A stretch of 64,000 nt of DNA from Chrysoporthe austroafricana (lineage: Eukaryota; Ascomycota; Sordariomycetes; Diaporthales; Cryphonectriaceae). This document shows positions 13,198 through 24,653 of the stretch, piece after piece. Positions within the stretch are counted from its first letter, which is position 1. Each line of letters begins with the position of its first letter. The translations under genes and the position numbers were made by a program. The stretch covers positions 931,576 through 995,575 of the forward strand of contig JYIP02000004.1 in assembly GCA_001051155.2 (NCBI GenBank). Direction: 5' to 3'. The notes under the pieces are model-generated. The model had not been told where the DNA came from and did not search any database. It saw only the letters and a program-made list of their open reading frames with translations.

Positions 13198-15071
13198 TTA
13201 AGTCTCCTTGGCCGGCGCCTGCGCTGGAGGGTCCGGCTCGGTAGCGGGCTTGTCCGGCGCGTTTTCTATCTCGCCGTCAATCTCCAGGGGCTCCTCCTCC
13301 AGAGATCCCTCGAGAGCCGTAGGCGTGAAAGAAGAATCACCGCTCTCTTTGTCGGGCCATATAGGGTCGTGTCCCTTCCCGCTGTTGCTCGCCGAGACAC
13401 CAATCGCGGCCCCGCCCTCCTCGATCTGCTTCTTCACCTCACCTACGATCTTCTCCACCTCGCTGATCTTGCCCGTCGTCGATGCCGGGTCGACCTCCAC
13501 GCCGATGTCTTTCTTGTTCTGGCTCTCGACCAGGGCCTCCTTGTCGAAGCGGACAATCATGCAGGAAAGATTGTCGGTGCTGAAGCGGGCGAGCGCGTGA
13601 TCTACCAGCAGCTTGGAGGCCGAGCCGGGGTCCTGGACGCCGCGGACAAGATCGACAGCTTCCTGATCGGAGCAGACATCCCACAGCTGCGGGTCCCGCC
13701 AGTCAGCACCGCCAGAAAAAGATGGGGAAGGGCACCAGTACTTACGCCATCGCATGCAATGATGATGAACTCGTCCATATCCGGCTGGATGACGGTCTCG
13801 GTGGTGTACGGATGACCAGTGACGAGGTCCTTCATGTAAGAGTCGCCGAGCGCCCGGGTGACTGCCAGCACACCGTTGACACGATTGTTGAGTATCAGCC
13901 CGCCGGCGTTCGTGATGCGCTTCCCCTCGTTCTCGTCGCTGCCCTTGTGGTCATAGGACAGACGCAGGGCCTTGCCAGAGCGGCACAAGACGATCCGAGC
14001 ATCGCCGACGTTGGCCGTGTACAGCACCCGCTGTCGCGACGCGGTGCCCTTCAGCTTGGCACGCTCGAACTCGGTGGTCTGCTTGAGCTCGGTGTTCGCC
14101 TCGGCGCCGTCCGACGCCTTCTCAGGCACCTTTTCCGTGGCCTTGGCCAGCGCAGGCGCGATGGATTGGGATCCGGTCTGGGAGACATTGCTGGGGACGC
14201 GGTCCTCCCAGCGCAGCACCGCGATGGCCGCGGTGCAGCCGCTGTTCTTAAGAGGTAGCTTCTCGAGCTGCGTGTCGACAGTAGTAAACGTCTGGTCCAG
14301 GAGCTCCGGTATGGCCGCGTTCGGGTTCTTCCTAATGATGTCCTCAAGGATGATGTGCAGCTTCTTGCCGCACCAGTCTGCCGCGAAGGTCCCGGCATGG
14401 CCATCGAAGATAGCGAAATAGCCATTGTCCGTCTCCAGCACGTCCTGGGCGGCGGGGCCGCTGCCGTCGCCCGAGGGTTTCGACGACTTCACGCCGCCTG
14501 CCTCGGAGGGCAGCGCCGGGGCGGGGGTGTGTAGGAAGTTGTACAGGAAGGCGTGGGTGTCCTCCATCGTCCGCCGGCACTTCTTGTTCCTATCCTCCCA
14601 GACACCGACGCGAAAGGTAGACTTCGGACCGGGGAGGGACTCGCCGGCGGCGTTGTTGTGCTGGCCCTGGGGTACCGCGAGAGACGGATCCTGCTTGCCC
14701 AGCTTCTGGAGGGGCGTCTGCTGCGCGGCGGCGCCCAGGTCGCTGTTGCTCCTACCCGCGACCTGGGAAAAGTTGAGGGTGTTCTTAGCACTCGCGATCA
14801 GGCTGCTGGCCTTGCTGCTGACGCCACTACTCCGCCTCTTGGCCGCGGCAGCGCTGGTGCTGGGGGGGCTGCCATTGCCGCTGCGCTTCTCACCACTCGC
14901 AACCTGGTCCGTAGTCTTGATCGGCTTAGGCGGGGAGCCGGAGGGCGAGCTGGAGGGGTTGGAGTCGGTAGATTCATCGGGCGAGGGGGACTTGCTATTT
15001 GACTTGGCAGTCGACTCGGGGGGAGAGTTGCTCTCTGCCTTCTGCGCAGAGCCGGATGAGCCGCCGAACAT
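13198..15071 (-). CDS. Protein phosphatase 2C (PPM family, Ptc1-like), 2 exons
   Basis: Mn/Mg-dependent Ser/Thr phosphatase. Exon 1 (15071-13746) and exon 2 (13686-13198) are separated by a 59-nt GT-AG intron that splits ACDG|LWDV, giving 604 aa. About 190 Ser-rich disordered residues precede the catalytic domain. PP2C motifs appear in order: [19 protein letters not shown] (metal-binding Asp), [44 protein letters not shown] and [12 protein letters not shown]. Between motifs 3 and 4 sits a 60-residue insertion. An acidic tail of about 90 residues follows the domain. The frame is open further upstream to 15494, but the first ATG in it is at 15071. Ptc1-type enzymes usually damp stress MAP-kinase signalling; assignment to that subtype is inference. 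Confidence 0.88.
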
Positions 15072-16725
15072 CTTACTGAACAGCAGACCTCCTTGGGCGG
15101 AGAGACTGCGACGCTTGGATCCTGCCAGGTTGTCTTGGGGGGGGAGAGGGGAACTAAGGGAGGTTGGGAGGTTCGCGGAGCCGGGCACCTTGGGGGAGGG
15201 GAGGGGCCAGGCAGATGACGTTGTGGCTAACGTCGAGCTGGGGACGGTCGTGCGCGCTGGCGTGAATAGTTTCGCGGGGTTGAGACTCGATCCAACCGCG
15301 ACGGGCAGGGCGGGGTTCCGTAAGCGAGATATCAAATCTCGAGTCAGCAATGGGCGCCTGGGGGGGTTGAGGTCGGAGGGGGATGTAGTCGATCGATGAT
15401 GAAAGGCTGTCGTGGGTTGGTGGATGTGGTAAGAGAGCGAGTATGGCCAGTGCTGCTTGTTGTCGGTGGGAAGGTCTGAGGGTCGAGGTCCCAAAGGCTC
15501 CCAAAGGCTCCCAACGAGTCCCCGCGGCTGCGGTTGCGACGGAGCGGAGCGAATCCGCCGTAGGTGCTAGTAAGCCCTGCTAGCCCGGATCGGAATGATA
15601 AGTGCGGGCTCGCAGATGAGAGCGGAAGAGCGCATGGTATTAAAGGCAGCAAGCAGGCGTGCACAGTGCTCTGGGCGCGTGCGTGTACTGACTGGCTCCT
15701 GTCGCGGGCGTCAGGCTCCCTTGCCGCGTGCGAGCCAGCCAGAGTCAGGCAGGCGTGTTTCTCTTGTCGCTCGTTTGCCCCCCCCCCCCCAGAGATAGTT
15801 TGTGTTGTTTGTGTGCTTGCCTACCTGTTGGTTTGGTGGTCTGGCAGGGCCGTTGTTTGGGGCACGGCGTTCTAACTGGAGGCTAGCGGCTGGTAGGGGC
15901 AGGTTGGGCAGCGGTACGTCATTGATAGGCACAGGTGCAGGTTGCAGGCCCAGGTGCAGGCCCAGGCCTAGGCGTGCCAGGCCCCGGCGCAGGTGCAAGG
16001 CTTAACTAACTAACTGCCCAGGCCCTTCTTCAGGTCTCACGTCCCAGAAGCGTAGGCGACGTGGGGCCCCGCGAGAAGAATGATGTAATGCCTCGCAAGC
16101 AAACGTCGCGACGCGGAGCTACCCAGGGACGATGACAGCATCAGACAGTCAGACAGTCAGAGCGAGCAGGAGGGGCCTGAGGTGCTGTGCAGGCAGATTG
16201 AGAATCCATCAATGATCCCGTCACCCTGGTCCTTTGTGAGTGTTCACCTTCGCGAAACCCTCCAAGCTGCAGCAGCCGCGGACAGGAACAACGCGGCGCC
16301 ACGCAGCGCGGCGCAGCGTCTCGACCTTGGCTTGGCGTCTTCAGCACCGGGCGCGCACAGGGTACTGAATACGGAGGAGCTATGGAGCCCCTCCTCACAC
16401 GCGGCAGAGGAGGTGGCGAAGCCGGACAAGTCATTGTTCCTCCCCAGGACCAAGGCTGCTTTGCGAACTAGAGAGGGCTGGTGGTTGCTCAATACGATGT
16501 CCACTCCCAAGTTGAACTTGCCCGAGGCCTACGCTCCAAGAACTTTGCAGATCTGTCAGCTACAAGCTGTCAGTTGCTGCTGATGACTTGCCATACCAAC
16601 AACACCCCATATGTGCATGTGCATGTGTGTTAAAGACGACCGGAACTCCACAACGTTTCAGAGACACCGCCCGGAACCTGGCTGCAATACCCAAATCTCC
16701 ACGCGCCGAGACGATCCAACCGCTG
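15072..16725. other. Intergenic region between PP2C and VPS2
   Basis: 1.65 kb, both flanking genes on the minus strand. It holds the PP2C leader, including an open but ATG-less frame to 15494, CAGG-type short repeats near 15930-15990, and the VPS2 3' flank. No gene is supported. Confidence 0.5.
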
Positions 16726-17648
16726 TCATCTCCGCAGGCTGTCCAGCCGGGCCTGGAGGTCATCGTCACCGGGGTCGAGCCCACCGCCTCCGACCGCTTG
16801 GGCGACCCGACCCTCGGCCACGGCGTTCGTCTGTAGGCCGGAAGGCGTCTCTCCGAGCTAAGCAGGGCCGGCCGCGTCAGCAGTATACTCCACAAGTGGT
16901 TCTTCGCAGTGCCGCTTACCGACTGGCTCAGATCGACACCGATCTCCTCGAGAACCTGCTCCACGACCTCGTCCCCCTCCTCCTCCACACCGACGTCCAT
17001 GGCGTCGTCGATCGCATCGTCCATCATCTCCTGCCGCTGGTCCATGATGTCGTTCTCCCTTTCAAACTCCATGGCTATCCTCTGTAGTTGTGGGAGGTTC
17101 ATGCTCTTGTTCATGCTGCCGAGGGCCATGGTAGCGCCCTTCATGGCCTGCATCATCTGCTCGTTCGTCCGGTAGGTCTGAAGAGCACGGTCAGTAGGAT
17201 AGTCCGCTGTCCAGGGGATCTTGCCCGTAGCGTACCTGCAGACGCAGGGAGATCTTCTGCAGCTGGCTCCGCATGCCGTAGAACTTCTCGATATACCTGA
17301 AAGCCATCATCAGCCTGGGTTCGGGGTCAGGGTCGTGGGTGCCGACCGGCAGCCGTACCTCCTCGTCCGCACGAGATCCTTCGCCTGGATCTTGGCCGCG
17401 CCCATCTGGTTCTTCTGTGCGCTCTGCTTGATCTGTGTGACCAGCGTCTTCTCCTGCTTCTCCAGCTTCACCCGGACCTGGTCGAGCTCGCGGATCGCCT
17501 TGTCGAGCATTCGCTGGTTCTTGCGCAGACGCTCCGCGGGCGTCATGCGCTTTCCGAAAGCCCACTCCAGGATCTGCCAGCCACATGCGATGGTCAGAGC
17601 TTGTCAGTCTCCAAGCCTCGGGGGAGGTAGTTCGCTGCTCACGTTCAT
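16726..17648 (-). CDS. VPS2: ESCRT-III subunit Vps2/CHMP2, 5 exons
   Basis: Core ESCRT-III component that polymerises on endosomes during multivesicular-body sorting. Exons 17648-17643, 17573-17359, 17296-17236, 17177-16920 and 16830-16726 give 645 nt, 214 aa, matching the usual length of about 220. The first coding exon is only 6 nt (Met-Asn). Visible are the basic N-terminal region (EWAFGKRMTPAERLRKNQ), the long alpha-helical coiled coil with LVTQIKQSAQKNQ, and NEQMMQAMKGATMALGSMN. The acidic autoinhibitory stretch DAIDDAMDVGVEEEGDE and the C-terminal MIT-interacting motif DDDLQARLDSLRR recruit Vps4 in known orthologues. A reading that runs past 16920 without splicing loses the motif; the last exon was found by the VAQAVGGGG...LDSLRR match. 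Confidence 0.93.
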
Positions 17649-18337
17649 GGTCTCTGTGCCGGAGCAGTCTCCCTGATAAGATCGATTGATATCGCGCTCG
17701 GGCTCGTCACAGCGAGTCTCCTGGAGGTGGGTGCAGGCCGGCCGGTAGTGTCTCAACCTCGCAGGCGTCTATAGGAGGGACGAACAGTGCTGCTTCGAAA
17801 ATTGCTGCCTGGATCTCTGGTGGCGTTGATACGTAAAAGCGAGTTCTGGGAGTGCGCAAGTGTCATTTGACTTCAGCCTGTTGAATCAAAAGCGTGTTCC
17901 GACTTGGCACGGCCAGGCCAAGCCCCTGCGCTGCAGCGAAATGCGCGGCCAGGGCCTCTGCCACGCCCTGGCAGGGGCTGGCGCCAACAGCGCCAGCCGG
18001 GCAGGCAAGCGGACAAGCAGGCAAAGCCAGTGCAGGACCCCATCAGATTAGGGGGTTAGGTAAGCGAGCCGCCGATAGAGAGAGAGAGTCTGGGGATCGG
18101 GCCACCGCGGCGGGCCTGAAGGTGACTGGGGGCGAATGAATGGCTGCTGGAAATTTGGGCGTGCTTGGAGCACTTACCAGGGCATGCATCGCGCGCGTCC
18201 TGCATGATTTTGCGGAACCGGCCATATTCGGATCGAAAAATAGACGGTCACCGGTTTTCAACGGCCATCCTTCCTCGCCCTCCCTCCTTCTTCTCACCAC
18301 ACCCACACCCACGCCCCTCCTCACCTCGTCCCACCAG
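17649..18337. other. Divergent promoter region between VPS2 and FZO1
   Basis: About 0.7 kb shared upstream region of two divergent genes. It contains a short GA repeat near 18078-18090 but no ORF of note. Confidence 0.5.
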
Positions 18338-18361
18338 ATGGACGCGCACGACCCGAAATGA
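18338..18361 (+). promoter_or_regulatory. Seven-codon upstream ORF whose stop overlaps the FZO1 start
   Basis: An ATG at 18338 opens a 7-codon frame (MDAHDPK) ending in TGA at 18359-18361. The main ATG of the mitofusin is 18358-18360, so stop and start overlap as ATGA. Such an overlap can couple termination to reinitiation. If the sequence CCACCAG just before it were a splice acceptor, the uORF would still be in the mRNA. A regulatory role is inference. Confidence 0.5.
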
Positions 18362-21185
18362 GTCAAGACTATTTCAGCGGCAAGGGCAAGTCGCCGGCGC
18401 GGCGGGACGGCGACGAGGCGTCCTCGTCCTCATCCTCATCCTCACATCCCGATGACGTCGCGAACCACCGCCGCCACCCGCCCGGCCGCGGCGACCTGCT
18501 GCCGGCCTTCGCGACCGTCGGCTCCGGCTCGACGTCCAAGTATGGCGCGCAGCTCCAGGAGATCATCGAGCGGGACTCTGGCTACGGTGGGTCTGTCGCC
18601 GGCGGGCCCGTCGACAACGTGCTGATGCCCGGCACATCAGCGTGGGAGAATGCGACGCACGCCGACACGCCACCGCTCTCGAACCACCCCGACCGCCGGC
18701 TCCAGACGAGCGCCGTGCACCAGCTGTGGTACAACCAGCAGCGCGGGGTGCTCAACCGGTCCATCAACAAGGTCATTGACCTCCTCACCGAGCTGCAGGA
18801 TGAGAACGCGAAATGGCCCGTCAACTACCCCTCCGTCCAGCGGGCTGAGGTCGACACCGCTACCTCTTCTCCCACGAGACCTGACTTCCGCTCGACCTTC
18901 TCCCACCTCGACGACTTTGGTGCCTCCTTACACAGGTCCCCTCCGCCACCGATCAGGCGCGCGATGACGTCCCTGGAGGAGCACGCCAGTGCCGAGTCGA
19001 GCAAGGCGGGTGAGAAGAGGCCCGGGACGGAGCCGCGGCTTGTCACGCCCCAGATCGCCCAGGAGTTTTCGATATTGAAGCTGGATCTCAAGCTGGGCGC
19101 CCTGAACCAGACACAGCTGGTCCACTCGCTGGAGAAAAGTTCAGTCGCGTCCCTGCTCGACGGCAAGATCAGCTCCAGCATCGCACACCTCTTGAAGCTA
19201 CGGGAGCGGATCGAGGACACAGCAAGCAAGGTCCTGATCACCGGAGACCTGAACGCTGGAAAGTCTACGTTCTGCAATGCCCTGCTGAGGAGGAAGGTCC
19301 TGCCTGAAGACCAGCAGCCGTGCACGAGCATCTTCTGCGAGGTCCTGGACTACAAGGAGAATAGCAACATAGAGGAGGTCCACGCGGTCCACAAGGATGC
19401 TATCTACGATCGGAACGACGAGACAACCTACGATGTCTACCGCCTGGATCAGCTCGAGCAGATCGTCATCGACAACGATGCCTACATGATGTGCAAGGTC
19501 TACGTCAAGGAGGTTCGATCTCTTGACGAGTCCTTGCTCAACAACGGTGTGGTGGATATAGCACTGATCGACGCGCCTGGTCTCAACTCAGACACGACCA
19601 AGACGACCGCCGTCTTCGCCAGGCAGGAGGAGATCGATGTCGTCGTCTTCGTGGTCTCGGCCGCCAATCATTTCACACAGTCGGCGAAGGAGTTCTTGTG
19701 GGCTGCTGCGGCAGAAAAGGCCTATCTCTTCATTGTTGTCAACGGTTTCGATATGATTAGAGATCAACGGCGTTGTCAGAAGATGATCCTCGACCAAGTT
19801 GCTGGCATAAGTCCGAGGACGCACAAGGAGTCAGCCGAGCTGGTCCACTTCGTGTCGAGCAACGCAATACCAATGATGCCCTCGCCGCCAGGCGGACCGG
19901 GCGGCGACGGAAGCGGCAGCTCGAATGGAGGCGGCGGCGGCGACGACCCCAGCAATCCGAAGGGTAAAGGCAAAGACAAGCAGAAAGTGCGAGACTTCCA
20001 GAACCTGGAGCAGTCCTTGCGGAGATTTGTGCTGGAGAAGCGAGCACGGTCAAAACTTGCTCCGGCCAAGCATTACCTGCTGAACATTCTTGCCGACGTC
20101 AACTCCTTGGCGAATGTGAATGCTGAGGTCGCCCAGTCGGAGGTGGACCGGGTCGGCAAGGAGTTGCGGGAGATCGAGCCTCAGCTGGAGGCCAGCAAGA
20201 AGGCTCAGAGCATGATGTTGGACGAGGTCAACCAGACTATCGACGAGACATGCGACGACGTCTATCAGCATACCCGCGGCAGCCTGAACAAGGCTATTGC
20301 GCATGCTGACGAGAACATTGACGTCCCGTACCCTGGATTGTTTTCAGCGTTCGACTATGCCGAAGAGCTCAAGGAAGCAATGTTGCAAGGAATTCAGGCC
20401 TGTGTTACCGACTGCGAGGAATATGCACGTGGAAAGGCTGTCGGTGGTGTCGACGCGATCAAGCAGCTTGGTATTCTGCACCTGGGTAACGAGTATTCCG
20501 GACTCAACTTCCACCCAGACGTCATGTTCCGGCGTAGACGTGACGCGCTGGCCAAGCAGATTGATATCCCCACCGAGCTGCTTGATTTTGTTGACTGGTC
20601 GACGCTCATGCAACGACAAGAAAAGGTGGCCGGGACGGGCATGGCGCTGACTGTGGCCACGACTGTTGGCATGCAGGTCGTCGGTGGGTACAGCTGGATG
20701 GACCATGCTTTCAGCGCTGCTCGCATCATTGGAAATGATAATCTCCGCCGGATGATTATTCCTGGCTTGATTCTTGCAGGTAAGCACTTACACCTATCCT
20801 CTCACTTCGTGGGCTTGTACTGACACTGTCCGCAGCCGCCGCAGCCGCAGCCTACGTTCTCAACCAGATTCCCCAGTCCCTCCCGCACCGCCTCTCCAAC
20901 AAGATTTCCACGCAGCTCGCCTCTATGGAGTACGTGCACACCAACGCGCAGCGGATTTCGGGCTCCGTCCGCAAGGTCCTGCACACGCCCAAGGACCACG
21001 TCGTCTTCAACCTGAACCGCTCGGTCGAGCAGCTGGGCCAGCGCCGCGAGGAGACGCTCAAGGTCAAGAAGGAGAGCCACGAGGCGCTGCGGTACTTCAC
21101 GAACCTGGTGCGCAACAGCGCAGACCAGAGGACGCAGGTCGAGGGCGTGGACCTGGAGACTGTTCCCCCGGCGGCGACAATGTAG
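18358..21185 (+). CDS. FZO1: Mitofusin Fzo1, outer-membrane fusion GTPase, 2 exons
   Basis: Dynamin-family GTPase that tethers and fuses mitochondrial outer membranes. Exons 18358-20779 and 20836-21185 give 2772 nt, 923 aa. A Ser-rich disordered N-terminus is followed by a helical region (HQLWYNQQRGVLNRSINKV) and the GTPase domain: P-loop GDLNAGKST at about residue 296, G2 threonine in QQPCTSIFCEV, G3 IDAPGLNSD, and FIVVNGFD in the G4 position. A Gly-rich low-complexity insert lies at about residues 503-535. Two hydrophobic segments near the C-terminus (ALTVATTVGMQVV and MIIPGLILAAAAAAYVL) match the paired membrane anchors, with a coiled coil (HR2-like) after them. The single 56-nt intron falls inside the second anchor. 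A tiny uORF overlaps the start codon. Confidence 0.94.
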
Positions 21186-22037
21186 GTGGTCTTGGGAATG
21201 GACGCTTCTCGGCTAGATGGCGTGGCGGTGTGTACATGTTGAACGTTGTGGCGTGACGGTTTTGGTGGTGGGAAAAAACAAAAACCGAAAAAAAGAAGCA
21301 AAAGCAAGACGTTCAATACCCCTCTACTCAGTCGGAACGACTACAGGTAGCTTTTTATTACTTTTTATAGCAACATCCCACGGCGTTTTAGAAGATTGAA
21401 AATTGCATCGATGTATCATATGCCCACCCAGCACCCGTGCTCCGGTTCCAGAGCTGGCACATGAAGAGACCTTGGCGATGTAAAGGTAGAAAAGAAGGTC
21501 AAGGATATTTCACGCGGCCCAGAGACATGATACTAAAGCAGCATTACCCTTGAGTCACATTAATCCCGCCAATATAGGGGCGAGGTATAGCAAGGAAGTC
21601 GTGGCCTTGCGAAGATGATGGCTAGTGGCATAAAGATGAAAAGATGGAATAAGGCCCAAGGCCCTACGAGGTTGTGACCTCAGAGCGTTGTTCCACGAGG
21701 ACCTTCGTAACTGGAACTTGACCGACAAGCAGCTCCCAGGGGATAAATCATGTAGGCGCAGGAGAACCTCTGAGTGGAAGGGCCCCAAGTCAAAAAGCAG
21801 AACTCCATTTCCGTATTGACCGTGCCTCCAGCTGTCCCAGCCAAGGTCTTATGCAAGTGTACAGGAGGACCCCTCTTCCGGGCCTTCGAGAGATGAGAGA
21901 GTTCCTTTCCCCAGCCCGCGCATCCGCGACATGCAGAATGTGATCCGTGTTCAATACAGCAACATCGAAGAAATCCACCGCTCCCAACCGCCGCGTCAGC
22001 ATCCATCCACTCATCACGAGGCCGACGAACCCGCCCC
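21186..22037. other. Convergent intergenic region
   Basis: 0.85 kb between the 3' ends of FZO1 and TOM22; only 3' UTR-type sequence is seen. Confidence 0.5.
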
Positions 22038-22693
22038 TCACAGCGCAGGCCTCGCCTGGACGCCGCCCTCCTTCCCGAGGGCCTCCCCGAGCCGGTCCGC
22101 GGTGCTGCCGTCCGGGCCGCCGGCGGTGAGCAGGTCCTGGCCCTGCTCGCGCTGCCGCATCTCCTGCTCCATGGCGATCATCTGCTGCTCCTCGGCCCAG
22201 CACAGCGCGAAGGGGACGCCGATGAGCAGGGCGGAGACGGAGATGGACCACATGGAGCGGCCAGCGAAGAAGACGACGCCGGTGAGGACGCGCCGCGTGG
22301 CCTGGTACTTGCCGTAGAACCAGGAGCGGGTGGTGGGCGGGATGATGTCGCGGAGGGCCGCGAGGCGGTCCGCGAGGGTCTCGGCGGTCGGGTCGAAGTC
22401 GGAGTCGTTCGAGATTTCGGAATCTGTGGGGAGGGGGTTGGATCTTTAGCACGCGTGTCTCGACCAGATACCCTGGCGCTGGCGCTGTGGTGGTGAGGGT
22501 AAGGGTGGTGAGGCGACCTGTGCAGGGCGCATCTCGAAATTTTGCCCATTGCGTCACTGGGGGCGCGCGGCGAGGGCAGGAAGAAACCGCGAGAAGACCA
22601 CCTACCAGTATCGGTGTAGTCGCCGTCGTCCTCCTCAGGGCCAGGCTGGCGCTTCTGGAACTCCTCATCCTCGACTTCGACAAGCTGGACCAT
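22038..22693 (-). CDS. TOM22: Mitochondrial import receptor subunit Tom22, 2 exons
   Basis: Central receptor and organiser of the TOM translocase in the outer membrane. Exons 22693-22606 and 22423-22038 join across a 182-nt intron to 474 nt, 157 aa, the normal Tom22 size. The N-terminal cytosolic part is acidic (MVQLVEVEDEEF, EEDDGDYTDTD, SEISNDSDFDPTAETLADRL). Then follow RDIIPPTTRSW and a C-terminal-anchor-type membrane segment (VFFAGRSMWSISVSALLIGVPFALCWAEEQQ). A short intermembrane-space tail ends QARPAL. It neighbours FZO1 tail to tail, so two outer-membrane genes sit together, probably by chance. Confidence 0.93.
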
Positions 22694-24653
22694 CTTGACG
22701 GCCTATCGTCCTGCTTCTGCACGTGGGATCTGTTGGTATGCGGCCGTGTCGTGCCCGGATTGCCCTCAGCAGACGCTTGGGATGAGTCGGCGGCGCAGAG
22801 CTGTCTTGGGGGTCCCGGCTGAGAGAGGCCCACGGCAAGATCGCACTGGAGAGGAACTTGTCCTGCGAGACGTCTGGCGACGGGAGAGAGCTTGTCGTGG
22901 GGGTTGGGAACGCCGAAGGGAATCGCTCGCTCGAGTTGACGTAGGGCGAGTTGCTGTGAGCATTCGCTGCTCCAGAGGCGTCAAATTCTTGAGCAGGGGA
23001 CACTGACCCATGTCGCGTGCACGGGCACCATGCTGCTACGTGCGGAGTTGGTGTAAAATGATTGGTGGCTGCTGAGGTGGTCTGTGCGGAGTATGATATG
23101 GGGGTTTTGGTATTATGAGGCGCACTTGGGTCAGAGATGACGACGGCTATCTACGTAGTTTCCTGTTGCGCCTCTCAGACGCTGATGCAGGGAGGTACAA
23201 CAAATTATCTGAGCATTCAATTGACTTTGTCATGGTGATCCTTCCGCAGACCAGTCGTGTATACCCTTCAGAAACGGTATCCTTGAGTCTACAACTAGCC
23301 CAGATCGCATGTCTGTTTACGGCTCGTCAACGCGGTGCTTGTCTCCTCGGTCGAGTCTTACTTTTTTGTGTTTTTAAGTTATCCTTCTAAATATCGGTGT
23401 CTCTCTATAAGACTACAGGATACTCGAAGTACAGTAGTGCCTTGTCTAGAATACTTAAGGTTGTGCCTAATGAAATGACCTTGTAACTCAATAGGCTGCG
23501 CCTAGGATGTGGCAGCTGGACGCAATGGCTGATGCGATGGCTCGTTCCTAGAAGTGCTCCTCAAGCCCACTATTTTAGTGACTTCCAGTGCGGTGGCCTC
23601 GCAAGGGGATAGTAAATATTAAGGCGGTTCGATTCCAATCAGAACTCTATAATGATACATTATACGTACCTGTAGACCTGTATCACTCCCATCGGGCCAG
23701 ACTATTGAATAATCGCTCTACTCGCACTCTTGATACTTACCTAGATATCTTATATCATTTTAAGTCTACCTAGGTATTTTTGAGATGCAGCAGGACTAGA
23801 GTAGCATTCCTCTATCTTTCTTCTCACTGTTAGAGACAGGCTATTGAGCTAATGGTATCCGCAGCCAAATTAAAAGGAGCAATAGAATTCGCAAGATGTC
23901 CAACAGACAGGCTATCAACGTCTCTACAGAGAATGAAACATAGAATGCATTAGGGGATAATGCTTCTGCGTGCCCATCACCATAGTAATTAAATATACCC
24001 ACACTCCGACTTGGAATCTAAAGATAGCAGGTCAGATTCACAGTTCTCCGTCTCCATCAGACTTGGCGGAGCCTGGTGGCACACATTCGATACACCACTC
24101 TTAAGCGAATCTATTTCTGCCACAGCTTACAACCCAATGAAGCCTGGAACGCGCGAGATTCAGCTGATCTAAATCATCCGATGTGCTAAACATCTATTAG
24201 ACCGCAGGTATGTGGAGGTGAAACCTAATCTGACAGGGAGGACCAATACCATTAATGTTTGGAAGACTGCAGGGTTGTCATCGGCCAGATTCCCGGCGAA
24301 CGTCCTACGGGAGAGCCTCCATAATCTCAGCTCGAGGCACACTCTAGATAAGCTTGAGATGATCGAGTGAAAAGTGATAAGGGGGGAAACGAACAATATG
24401 AACACATAAACAGGGTCCTATAATTCCAGTTCTATTCGTATTCGTAAATTTTCCCCGCGTGAAATTAAGTACAGGCGCGCAAGCCGGATATCAATGTCGT
24501 CCACACTATGTTTACATTGCAAGCTAACTGAGTTGTATCTCCCGCACGTCGTAACCCTATGTGATGTAGCACTTAGTATTGGCACACCGGCCCACCACGA
24601 AGCCTCTCGATCATACCGCGCCGAGCTTGTCACAACATGAGCCTAGAAAGCTC
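22694..24653. other. AT-rich gene desert
   Basis: Base composition drops sharply after about 23,050 to AT-rich sequence full of short stops on all frames, continuing to the repeat gene at 24,654. No gene, tRNA or intact transposase can be read. The texture resembles a mobile-element relic degraded by repeat-induced point mutation, but I cannot identify the source. Confidence 0.5.

Noticed and set aside
15072..15494. N-terminal extension of the PP2C phosphatase
   Set aside because: Open frame but no ATG before 15071; composition is leader-like.
23600..23650. tRNA B-box-like GGTTCGATTCC in the AT-rich desert
   Set aside because: Flanking stems do not pair and no A-box or acceptor stem is found; at best a mutated relic.
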